Below, in pieces: positions 44,228 through 51,629 of a DNA stretch of 64,000 nucleotides (positions are counted from its first letter, which is position 1; each line of letters opens with the position of its first letter). A model generated the notes under the pieces. It was given only the letters and a program-made list of their open reading frames with translations, had not been told where the DNA came from and made no database searches. Source of the stretch: Amycolatopsis sp. CA-126428 (GTDB lineage: Bacteria > Actinomycetota > Actinomycetes > Mycobacteriales > Pseudonocardiaceae); contig NZ_PPHF01000074.1 of NCBI RefSeq assembly GCF_002904335.1, forward strand, positions 496,001 to 560,000, read 5' to 3'. The position numbers and the translations under genes are program-made.

Positions 44228-45217
44228 ATGAAGGTGGCTGTTCTCGGGGCCGGGGCGATCGGCGCCTACGTCGGGGCCGCGCTGCACCGCGGCGGGACCG
44301 AGGTGCACCTGATCGCCCGCCGGGCCCACCTCGCGGCGATGCGCGAGCACGGCGTCCGCGTGCTGAGCCCCCGCGGTGACTTCACGGCCCGTCCCCACGT
44401 CACGGACGACCCCGCCGAGGTGGGCGAAGCCGACTTCGTGTTCCTCGGCCTGAAGGCCAACTCCTACGCTTCGTGCGGCGAGCTGCTCGCGCCGCTGCTC
44501 GGCCCGGAGACGGCGATCGTGGCCGCGCAGAACGGCATCCCGTGGTGGTACTTCCACGGCCTGCGGGGGCATCCGCTCGAAGGGCGGCGGGTCGAGACCG
44601 TCGACCCCGGCGGCTCGGTGACCGCGGTGCTGGAGCTGCACCGGGCGATCGGCTGCGTCGTCTACTGCTCGACGGTCATCGAGGAGCCGGGCGTCGTCCG
44701 GCACCTGGAGGGCACCCGGTTCTCCCTCGGCGAGCCCGGCGGCGAGATCTCGGCGCGCGCCAAGGTGCTCAGCGCGGCGATGATCGCCGGCGGGCTCAAG
44801 GCGCCGGTCGAACCCGACCTGCGCAACGACATCTGGATCAAGCTCATGGGCAACGTCGCCTTCAACCCGCTCTCGGCGCTGACCCGGGCCACCATGGCCC
44901 AGATGTGCGAGCACGAGGACACCCGCGAGCTCGTCGCCACGATGATGAGCGAGACCCTGGCCATCGCCCGGGCGGCCGGCGCCGACCCGGAGATCTCGGT
45001 CGAGAAGCGCATCGACGGCGCCCGGCGCGTCGGCCACCACAAGACGTCGATGCTGCAGGACCTGGAAGCGGGCAAGCCCCTCGAGATCGACGCGATCATC
45101 GGCGCGGTCGTCGAGCTGGCCGGCCTCACCGGCGTGCCCGCGCCGGCCCTGCGGTACGTCCACGCCGCCGTTTCCCTGCTCGACCACACCAGCAAAGTCC
45201 CCGTCGGGTCGCACTGA
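44228..45217 (+). CDS. PanE-like (2-dehydropantoate 2-reductase family) reductase, candidate oxalyl-CoA reductase
   Basis: A 329-residue NADP-type dehydrogenase. The Rossmann motif is VAVLGAGAIGAYVGAAL (GAGAIG at 7-12), and the C-terminal helical domain has RNDIWIKLMGNVAFNPLSAL and a KTSMLQDLEAGKPLEID signature. The sequence alone says ketopantoate reductase family. Because it carries the oxalate-regulon operator and leads the formate dehydrogenase genes, it may be the counterpart of PanE2, reported in Methylobacterium extorquens to reduce oxalyl-CoA to glyoxylate. GGGAGGG precedes ATG 44228. A true pantothenate role is less likely here. Confidence 0.8.
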   Translation: MKVAVLGAGAIGAYVGAALHRGGTEVHLIARRAHLAAMREHGVRVLSPRGDFTARPHVTDDPAEVGEADFVFLGLKANSYASCGELLAPLLGPETAIVAAQNGIPWWYFHGLRGHPLEGRRVETVDPGGSVTAVLELHRAIGCVVYCSTVIEEPGVVRHLEGTRFSLGEPGGEISARAKVLSAAMIAGGLKAPVEPDLRNDIWIKLMGNVAFNPLSALTRATMAQMCEHEDTRELVATMMSETLAIARAAGADPEISVEKRIDGARRVGHHKTSMLQDLEAGKPLEIDAIIGAVVELAGLTGVPAPALRYVHAAVSLLDHTSKVPVGSH

Positions 45218-45229
45218 CCGGAGGTCACC

Positions 45230-47149
45230 GTGAAGCGCAGGAACACCGAGCCGTACGTCCGGCTCACCCAGCCCCTGGTCCGCGATTCCGGCGTGCTGCG
45301 GCCGGCCACCTGGGCCGAAGCCCTCGACCGGGCCGCCGCCGGGATCCGCCGCACCCTGGCCGGAAAGGGGCCCGAGGCGTTCGGGATGTTCTCGTGCGCC
45401 CGCGCCACCAACGAGATGAACTTCGTCGCCCAGAAGTTCACCCGCGCGGTGATCGGCACGAACAACGTCGACTCGTGCAACCGCACCTGCCACGCACCGA
45501 GCGTCGCCGGCCTGGCGAGGGTGTTCGGCAGCGGCGGCGGCACGTCGTCCTACCAGGAGGTCGAGGACGCCGACGTCATCGTGATCTGGGGCGGCAACCC
45601 GCGCGAGGCGCACCCGATCTTCTTCCACCACGTGCTCAAGGCCGTCCACAAGGGAGCGAAGCTCTTCGTCGTCGACCCGCGACGGACCAGCACCGGGAGC
45701 TGGGCGCACCGGCAGCTGCAGCTCGAGGTCGGCACCGACATTCCCGTGGCCCACGCCATCGCGCGGGAAATCATCCACGCCGGACTCGTGAACACCACGT
45801 TCGTCGAGCGGGCCACCGAGGGGTTCGCCGAGTTCGCCGCGTCGGTCGAGCCGTGGACGCTCGAAGTCGCGGAGAAGACCACCGGTGTCCCGGCCGGGCT
45901 GATCCGCGAACTCGCCCACACCTACGCCCGCGCCGACCGCGCCCAGCTCTCGTGGACCCTCGGCATCACCGAGCACCACAACGGCACCGACAACGTGCTC
46001 GCGCTGATCAACCTGGCCCTGCTGGCCGGGCAGGTCGGCCGCTACGGCGCCGGGCTGAACCCGCTGCGCGGGCAGAACAACGTCCAGGGCGGCGGCGACA
46101 TGGGTGCCATCCCGGACCGGCTCCCCGGCTTCCAGGACGTCCTCGACGCCGGCGTCCGCGCGAAGTTCGACAGCGCGTGGAGCTCGTCGATCCCGCCGCA
46201 CCAGGGCCTCAACCTCACCCAGATGCTCGACGCGATGGACCGCGGCGAGCTGACCTGCGTGTACATCATCGGCGAAAACCCCGTGCAGTCCGAAGCGGAC
46301 TGCGAGCACACGATCAAGCGGCTGGCCAACGTCGACCACCTGGTCGTCCAGGACATCTTCCTCACCAAGACCGCCCAGCTGGCCGACGTCGTGCTGCCGG
46401 CGACGGCGGCCTGGTGCGAGAGCGACGGCACCTTCACCAACTCCGAACGGCGGGTCCAGCGCGTCCGCAAGGCCCTCGAGCCGCCGGACGGCGCGCGGGA
46501 CGACATCGAACTGCTGTCGGAGCTGGCCCGCCGGCTCGGCCACGACTGGCACTACACCGGCGGCGAAGAGGTCTGGGACGAGCTGCGGTCGCTGTCGCCG
46601 ATGCACGCCGGGATGTCGTACGCGCGCCTGGAAGAGCTCGGCGGCATTCAATGGCCGTGCTACGCCGAGGACACCCTCGAGCCGACGTTCCTGCACGCCC
46701 GGCTGTGGGCCGGGGACCCGGCCGAACGCGGCCGGCCGGCGCCGTTCACGGTCATCGAGCACAGCCCGCCGGTCGACCTGCTCACCGAGGAGTTCCCGAT
46801 CCGGCTCACCACCGGCCGGCGGCTGGACTCCTACAACACCGGCGTCCAGTCCGGCGGGTTCCCGTCCCCGCTGCGGCAGGGGGAGACCCTCGACCTCTGC
46901 CCCGAGGACGCCCGAGCGCTCGGCGTCGAGCCGGACGAGCTGGTCCGGATTTCGTCCCGGCGCGGCGAGATCGTCGCGCCCGTACGGCTGGACAAGGGGC
47001 TGAAGCCGGGGCTGGCGTTCATGACCTTCCACTTCCCGGACGAGGTCGACGTCAACGTCATCACCATCGAGGCGACCTGCCCGATCGCCGGGACCGCGGA
47101 GTACAAGGCGGCCGCCATCCGCGTCGCCAAGATCCCGGCCGAGGTCTGA
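45230..47149 (+). CDS. NAD-linked Mo formate dehydrogenase, catalytic subunit lacking its N-terminal Fe-S module
   Basis: A 639-residue molybdopterin oxidoreductase homologous to FdsA/FdhF. The Mo ligand is Cys87, followed by His88 (NNVDSCNRTCHAPSVAGL), a cysteine rather than selenocysteine enzyme. The bis-MGD regions (IWGGNPREAHP, GQNNVQGGGDMGA, IGENPVQSE) and the C-terminal beta domain (RLTTGRRLDSYNTG) are intact. The chain starts at RRNTEPYVRLTQPLVR, exactly where FdsA proteins continue after the Mo-proximal [4Fe-4S] subdomain. That missing piece is the C-terminus of the gene ending at 49788. GGAGG precedes GTG 45230. Oxidises formate to CO2. Confidence 0.87.
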   Translation: MKRRNTEPYVRLTQPLVRDSGVLRPATWAEALDRAAAGIRRTLAGKGPEAFGMFSCARATNEMNFVAQKFTRAVIGTNNVDSCNRTCHAPSVAGLARVFGSGGGTSSYQEVEDADVIVIWGGNPREAHPIFFHHVLKAVHKGAKLFVVDPRRTSTGSWAHRQLQLEVGTDIPVAHAIAREIIHAGLVNTTFVERATEGFAEFAASVEPWTLEVAEKTTGVPAGLIRELAHTYARADRAQLSWTLGITEHHNGTDNVLALINLALLAGQVGRYGAGLNPLRGQNNVQGGGDMGAIPDRLPGFQDVLDAGVRAKFDSAWSSSIPPHQGLNLTQMLDAMDRGELTCVYIIGENPVQSEADCEHTIKRLANVDHLVVQDIFLTKTAQLADVVLPATAAWCESDGTFTNSERRVQRVRKALEPPDGARDDIELLSELARRLGHDWHYTGGEEVWDELRSLSPMHAGMSYARLEELGGIQWPCYAEDTLEPTFLHARLWAGDPAERGRPAPFTVIEHSPPVDLLTEEFPIRLTTGRRLDSYNTGVQSGGFPSPLRQGETLDLCPEDARALGVEPDELVRISSRRGEIVAPVRLDKGLKPGLAFMTFHFPDEVDVNVITIEATCPIAGTAEYKAAAIRVAKIPAEV

Positions 47150-47150
47150 A

Positions 47151-48896
47151 GTGGACCTCAAACTGCTGGACGCGATCGCGTCGCACGAAGAACGGGCGGC
47201 GGTCGCCGGATTCGCCGGCGGCGGCCGTGACCAGCTGCTGCCCGCCCTGCACGCTGTCAACGACCGGGTCGGCTGGATCAGCCAGGGCGCGCTGAACCTC
47301 ATTTGCGAGACGCTGCACGTGCCGCCCGCCGACGCGTACGGCGTCGCGAGCTTCTACTCGCTGTTCGCCCTGGAGGAGCGCCCGGAGCGGGTGGTGCACG
47401 TGTGCACCGACCTGGCCTGCCGGCTCATCGGCGCGGAGACGGTGTGCGACGTCCTCACCGAGCACGTCGGCGCCGCGGGGAAGGCACGCGGCGGGGTCAC
47501 GTGGCTGCGCAGCCCGTGCCTCGGCGTCTGCGAACGAGCCCCCGCGGCGCTGACGTTCCAGGCCGGCGACCCGGCGACGACCGAGCTGCTCGCGCCGGCG
47601 ACCGGCGCCTCGGCCGTCCTCGCCGCGGGCCGGGCACCGGCGGCCGCCGAGGGCGCACCGCCGGTGATCCACCAAAAGGACGGGCTGCGGCTGCTGCGCC
47701 GGGTCGGCGTCGTCGATCCGTCCAGTTTGGACGATTATCGCGCGTCCGGCGGCTACACAGCCCTGCGGAACGCCCTGCGCGTGGGGCAGGCCGCGGTGAT
47801 CCGCGAGGTCAGCGATTCCGGGCTGCTCGGCCGCGGCGGGGCGGCGTTCCCGACCGGGCGCAAGTGGGCGGCCGCGGCCGCCCAGCCCGCCGCGCCGCAC
47901 TACCTGGTGTGCAACGCCGACGAGAGCGAACCCGGCACGTTCAAGGACCGGGTGCTGCTCGAAGGCGACCCGTTCGCCCTCGTCGAAGCGATGACGATCG
48001 CCGCGTTCGCGATCGGTGCCCGCCAGGGGTACGTCTACCTGCGTGGCGAGTACCCGCGGGCGCTGCGGCTGTTGCGGAACGCGCTGGACGTCTGCCGCGA
48101 GCGCGGGTTCCTCGGCGTGGACGTCATGGGGCACGAGGGTTTCTCGTTCGACATCGAGATCCGGCGCGGCGCGGGTGCGTACATCTGCGGCGAGGAGACC
48201 GCGATCTTCAACTCGATCGAGGGCTTCCGCGGCGAACCCCGGACGAAGCCGCCGTTCCCGGTCGAACAGGGCCTGTTCGGCAAGCCGACCGTGGTGAACA
48301 ACGTCGAGACGCTGGTCAACGTGCCGCTGATCCTCACCGAAGGCGCGGCCGCGTACCGGGCCATCGGCACGGAGGCGTCGGCCGGGCCGAAGCTGTTCTG
48401 CCTGTCCGGCAACGTCGCACGGCCCGGTGTCTACGAGGTGCCGTTCGGGGCGACGCTGCGGGAGGTGCTCGCGCTGGCCGGGGGAGTGCCCGAGGGCCGA
48501 TCGCTGCGCGCGGTGCTGCTGGGCGGGGCTGCCGGCGGGTTCGTCCGGCCGGACGAACTGGATCTGCCGCTGACGTTCGAGGACGCGCGGGCGGCGAAGA
48601 CGACGCTCGGCTCGGGTGTCGTCCTGGTCTTGGACGACCTGGCCGACCTCGGCGGGTTCCTGCTGCGGATCGCGGAGTTCTTCCGCGACGAGTCGTGCGG
48701 CCAGTGCGTCCCCTGCCGGATCGGGACCGTACGGCAGGAGGAGGCGATCCGGCGGGTCCTCGCGGCCGGTTCGGAGGAGCGGCCGCTGCTGCGCGAGGTG
48801 GGCGGAGTCATGCGGGACTCGTCGATCTGCGGCCTCGGCCAGACCGCGTGGAACGCCATCGAATCGGCCATCGACCGGTTGGGAGCACTGCAATGA
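47151..48896 (+). CDS. Formate dehydrogenase NADH-reducing subunit (NuoE-NuoF fusion)
   Basis: A 581-residue fusion. Residues 1-~150 are a thioredoxin-like NuoE/FdsG domain with [2Fe-2S] ligands Cys85, Cys90, Cys123 and Cys127. The rest is NuoF/FdsB-like: GRGGAAFPTGRKW and NADESEPGTFKDR for FMN/NAD, GAGAYICGEETA, and a C-terminal [4Fe-4S] site with Cys516, Cys519, Cys522 and Cys562. The same fusion occurs in the Methylobacterium Fdh1 beta subunit. It passes electrons from formate to NAD+. It begins 1 bp after the catalytic gene. Confidence 0.88.
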   Translation: MDLKLLDAIASHEERAAVAGFAGGGRDQLLPALHAVNDRVGWISQGALNLICETLHVPPADAYGVASFYSLFALEERPERVVHVCTDLACRLIGAETVCDVLTEHVGAAGKARGGVTWLRSPCLGVCERAPAALTFQAGDPATTELLAPATGASAVLAAGRAPAAAEGAPPVIHQKDGLRLLRRVGVVDPSSLDDYRASGGYTALRNALRVGQAAVIREVSDSGLLGRGGAAFPTGRKWAAAAAQPAAPHYLVCNADESEPGTFKDRVLLEGDPFALVEAMTIAAFAIGARQGYVYLRGEYPRALRLLRNALDVCRERGFLGVDVMGHEGFSFDIEIRRGAGAYICGEETAIFNSIEGFRGEPRTKPPFPVEQGLFGKPTVVNNVETLVNVPLILTEGAAAYRAIGTEASAGPKLFCLSGNVARPGVYEVPFGATLREVLALAGGVPEGRSLRAVLLGGAAGGFVRPDELDLPLTFEDARAAKTTLGSGVVLVLDDLADLGGFLLRIAEFFRDESCGQCVPCRIGTVRQEEAIRRVLAAGSEERPLLREVGGVMRDSSICGLGQTAWNAIESAIDRLGALQ

Positions 48897-48930
48897 CCAG
48901 CGACGACAGACGTTTTCCCGTGGAGGAGCC

Positions 48931-49788
48931 ATGACCACTGTGGACATCGGGATTCCCAAGCGGCTGGTCGAGTTCACTGTGGACGGACAGGCGGTTCGGG
49001 TCCCGGAGGGCTCGACGATCCTCGACGCGTGTACGGCTGCGGACAAGGACATCCCGACGCTCTGCTACGGCGACACGCTCGAACCGGCGAACGCCTGCCG
49101 CGTCTGCATGGTCGAGGTGGCGGGCTCGCGGACGCTCGTGCCGTCGTGTTCGCGCAAGGCCGAGCCGGGGATGGTGGTCCACACCGATTCCGAGCGGACC
49201 CGGACCAGCCGCAAAGTGGTGCTGGAACTCCTGGCGTCGGCCACGGACCTGTCGACCACGCCGGGCGTCGCGGAGTGGATGGCTGAGACCGGCGCTGACC
49301 CGGACCGCTTCGGCCCCGACGCGGCGACGGTCGCCCAGCCGGCCCTGGTCGACAACGAGCTCTACGTCCGGGACTACGGGAAGTGCATCCTCTGCTACAA
49401 GTGCGTCGACGCGTGCGGTGAGCAGTGGCAGAACTCGTTCGCGATCACCGTGGCCGGCCGCGGCTTCGACGCCCGGATCTCGACGGAGTTCTCGAACCCG
49501 CTGCCGGACAGCGCGTGCGTGTACTGCGGCAACTGCGTCGAGGTCTGCCCGACCGGAGCGCTGAGCTTCAAGCGCGAGTACGACAAGCGCGAAGACGGCA
49601 CGTGGGACGAGTCCCGCCAGACGGCGACGTCCACGATCTGCACGTTCTGCGGGGTCGGCTGCACCCTGACGCTGCACGTCCAGGACAACGAGATCGTGAA
49701 GGTGACCTCCCCGCACGAGAGCTCGGTGACGCACGGGAACCTCTGCATCAAGGGCCGCTTCGGCTGGCAGCACGTGCAGAACCGGTAG
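48931..49788 (+). CDS. Formate dehydrogenase Fe-S subunit carrying the detached Mo-proximal [4Fe-4S] domain
   Basis: A 285-residue electron-transfer subunit equal to the N-terminal third of FdsA/NuoG. In order: [2Fe-2S] (Cys45, Cys56, Cys59, Cys73), first [4Fe-4S] (Cys152, 155, 158, 162), second [4Fe-4S] (Cys196, 199, 202, 206) and the Mop-type [4Fe-4S] site (Cys237, 240, 244, 272) with the conserved Lys274 (CIKGRFGW). It stops at HVQNR, where the catalytic gene takes up the fold. ATG 48931 follows GGAGGAG. A terminator hairpin follows, so this is the last FDH gene. Confidence 0.88.
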   Translation: MTTVDIGIPKRLVEFTVDGQAVRVPEGSTILDACTAADKDIPTLCYGDTLEPANACRVCMVEVAGSRTLVPSCSRKAEPGMVVHTDSERTRTSRKVVLELLASATDLSTTPGVAEWMAETGADPDRFGPDAATVAQPALVDNELYVRDYGKCILCYKCVDACGEQWQNSFAITVAGRGFDARISTEFSNPLPDSACVYCGNCVEVCPTGALSFKREYDKREDGTWDESRQTATSTICTFCGVGCTLTLHVQDNEIVKVTSPHESSVTHGNLCIKGRFGWQHVQNR

Positions 49789-49808
49789 CGGCACCCGTTC
49801 ACCCGGCC

Positions 49809-49845
49809 CGAAGGCGCCGCGGCTCGACGAGTCGCGGCGCCTTCG
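49809..49845 (+). terminator. Terminator after the formate dehydrogenase genes
   Basis: Arms at 49809-49826 (CGAAGGCGCCGCGGCTCG) and 49828-49845 (CGAGTCGCGGCGCCTTCG) pair over 18 bp with one G-T. The real loop will be larger than the single central base. Confidence 0.75.
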
Positions 49846-49885
49846 TCGTCCGGGCGTTGACCCCGGCGCAGGTCAGCGGTTATTC

Positions 49886-49922
49886 TCGATATGCGAAAGA
49901 AAAATTCCGGATAGCGAAATTC
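49886..49922. promoter_or_regulatory. Operator-like AT-rich repeats before the glyoxylate operon
   Basis: Two related elements, ATATGCGAAAG and GGATAGCGAAAT, flank AAAAATTCC in an AT-rich 37-bp stretch just before hydroxypyruvate isomerase; GAAATTC (49916-49922) is palindromic. A binding site for a glyoxylate/allantoin-type regulator is plausible but unproven. The regulon motif of the oxalate genes is absent here. Confidence 0.35.
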
Positions 49923-49931
49923 GAGGTCGCG

Positions 49932-50744
49932 ATGCCTGAAGAGGGGCACTCCCTGCCGTACGTCGCCAACCTGTCGATCCTGTTCAAGGAGGTTCCGCTC
50001 CTCGAGCGCGCGGCCGCCGCGCGGGAGGCCGGGTTCACCGACGTCGAGTACTGGTGGCCGTTCGACACCGCGGTCCCCGCGCGCGACGAGGTGGACGCGT
50101 TCGTGCGGAGCCTCGACGGGGTTCGCCTGCGCGGGCTGAACTTCTACGCCGGGGACATGGCGGCGGGGGAGCGCGGCCTGGTCTCGTGGATCGGCCGCGA
50201 GGCCGAGTTCGCCGACAGCCTCGTCGTCGCCCTCGGGATCGCCGAACGCACCGGCTGCCGCAGCTTCAACGCGCTCTACGGCAACCGGCTCGACGGCGAA
50301 GACCCGGCCAAGCAGGACGACCTGGCCCGCGTGCACCTGGACAAGGCCGCCGGCGCCGCCGCGCGGATCGGGGCGCAGCTGGTCCTGGAGCCCCTCTCCG
50401 GGGCCGACCGCTATCCGCTCAAGACCGCCGCGGACGCCGTGGCCGTGCTCGACGACCTCGGGCGCGAAAACGTGCGGCTGCTGGCCGACCTCTACCACCT
50501 GGCAGTCAACGGAGACGACCTGGACACCCTGGTCACGGTGCACACACCGCGGATCGGGCACGTCCAGATCGCCGACGCGCCCGGCCGCCACCAGCCCGGC
50601 ACCGGCGAGCTGGACCTCGACGGGTACCTCGCGAGGCTCCAGAACGCGGGTTACGCCGGGTTCGTCGGGATCGAGTACGTCCCGGAACCCGACACCGTCA
50701 CGTCGCTGAGCTGGCTGCCGAAAACCCGAAGGGGACGAGCATGA
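49932..50744 (+). CDS. hyi: Hydroxypyruvate isomerase
   Basis: A 270-residue TIM-barrel protein of the Hyi/xylose-isomerase-like family that interconverts hydroxypyruvate and tartronate semialdehyde. Conserved elements are ANLSILFKEVPLLERAAAA, LVLEPLSGADRYPLKT (Glu metal ligand), ADLYHLAVNGDD, GHVQIADAPGRHQPGTGE and GIEYVPEPDT (Glu). ATG 49932 follows GAGG. The stop overlaps the glxR start (ATGA). It is the first gene of the glyoxylate-to-glycerate operon. Confidence 0.88.
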   Translation: MPEEGHSLPYVANLSILFKEVPLLERAAAAREAGFTDVEYWWPFDTAVPARDEVDAFVRSLDGVRLRGLNFYAGDMAAGERGLVSWIGREAEFADSLVVALGIAERTGCRSFNALYGNRLDGEDPAKQDDLARVHLDKAAGAAARIGAQLVLEPLSGADRYPLKTAADAVAVLDDLGRENVRLLADLYHLAVNGDDLDTLVTVHTPRIGHVQIADAPGRHQPGTGELDLDGYLARLQNAGYAGFVGIEYVPEPDTVTSLSWLPKTRRGRA

Positions 50745-51628
50745 AACTGGGATTCATCGGACTGGGCGTGATGGGCGCCCCGATGGCCGCGCACCTGGTC
50801 GCGGCCGGCCACGACGTCAGCGGCTACGACGTCGCCGCGGCCGCGGGGGAGAAGCTCGAAGCCGCGGGTGGGCGGGCGGCCCGCGACGTGGCCGACGCCG
50901 TGGCCGGCGCGGACGTCGTGATCACGATGCTGCCGAACCACCCGCAGGTCGAGGAGGTGGTGCTGGCCGCCGGTGGCGTCCTCGACACCGCCGGGCCCGG
51001 GACGCTCCTGATCGACATGAGCACCATCCGGCCGGAGACGTCGATCGCGATCGCCGAAGCCGCGCGGGGCAGGAAGATCCGCGTGCTCGACGCCCCCGTC
51101 TCGGGCGGGCAGGCCGGCGCCGAACAGGCGTCGCTGTCCATCATGGTCGGTGGCTCCGAAGAAGACTTCGCGGCAGCCAAGCCGGTGCTCGACGCGGTCG
51201 GCAAGACCGTCGTGCACGTCGGGCCGCACGGTGCCGGCCAGGTCGTCAAGGCCGCGAACCAGCTCGTCGTGGGCGGGATCTACGGGCTCGTGGCGGAGGC
51301 GATCGTGCTGCTCGAAGCGTCCGGAGTGGACGCGGCCACCGGTCTCGACGTGCTCGCCGGTGGCCTCGCCGGCAGCCGGATCCTCGAGCTCAAGCGGCAG
51401 TCCATGGTGGACCGCCGGTTCGCTCCCGGCTTCCGGATCGACCTGCACCACAAGGACATGGGGATCGCGCTGGCCGCCGCCCGGCAGGCCGACGTCGCGC
51501 TCCCGCTCACCGGGCTGGTCGCCCAGCTCGTCGCCGCCGGCCGTGCCATGGGGTACGGCTCCCTGGACCACTCGGCCTTGCTGAAGGTCGTCGAACAGTT
51601 GTCGGGCCGCGTCCCGGCGGAGGTGTGA
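50741..51628 (+). CDS. glxR: 2-hydroxy-3-oxopropionate (tartronate semialdehyde) reductase
   Basis: A 295-residue beta-hydroxyacid dehydrogenase. The NAD(P)-binding motif is GFIGLGVMGAPMAAHL, the substrate loop is DAPVSGGQAGAEQASLSIMVGG, and the catalytic Lys lies in GAGQVVKAANQLVVGG. It reduces tartronate semialdehyde to D-glycerate. It is coupled to hyi (ATGA) and ends 1 bp before gcl. The glycerate kinase that completes the route is encoded 8 kb downstream at 59633. Confidence 0.88.
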   Translation: MKLGFIGLGVMGAPMAAHLVAAGHDVSGYDVAAAAGEKLEAAGGRAARDVADAVAGADVVITMLPNHPQVEEVVLAAGGVLDTAGPGTLLIDMSTIRPETSIAIAEAARGRKIRVLDAPVSGGQAGAEQASLSIMVGGSEEDFAAAKPVLDAVGKTVVHVGPHGAGQVVKAANQLVVGGIYGLVAEAIVLLEASGVDAATGLDVLAGGLAGSRILELKRQSMVDRRFAPGFRIDLHHKDMGIALAAARQADVALPLTGLVAQLVAAGRAMGYGSLDHSALLKVVEQLSGRVPAEV

Positions 51629-51629
51629 C

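Noticed and set aside
45485-45495. Possible selenocysteine in the formate dehydrogenase
   Set aside because: The Mo-ligand position is an ordinary Cys codon (TGC, Cys87); there is no in-frame TGA.
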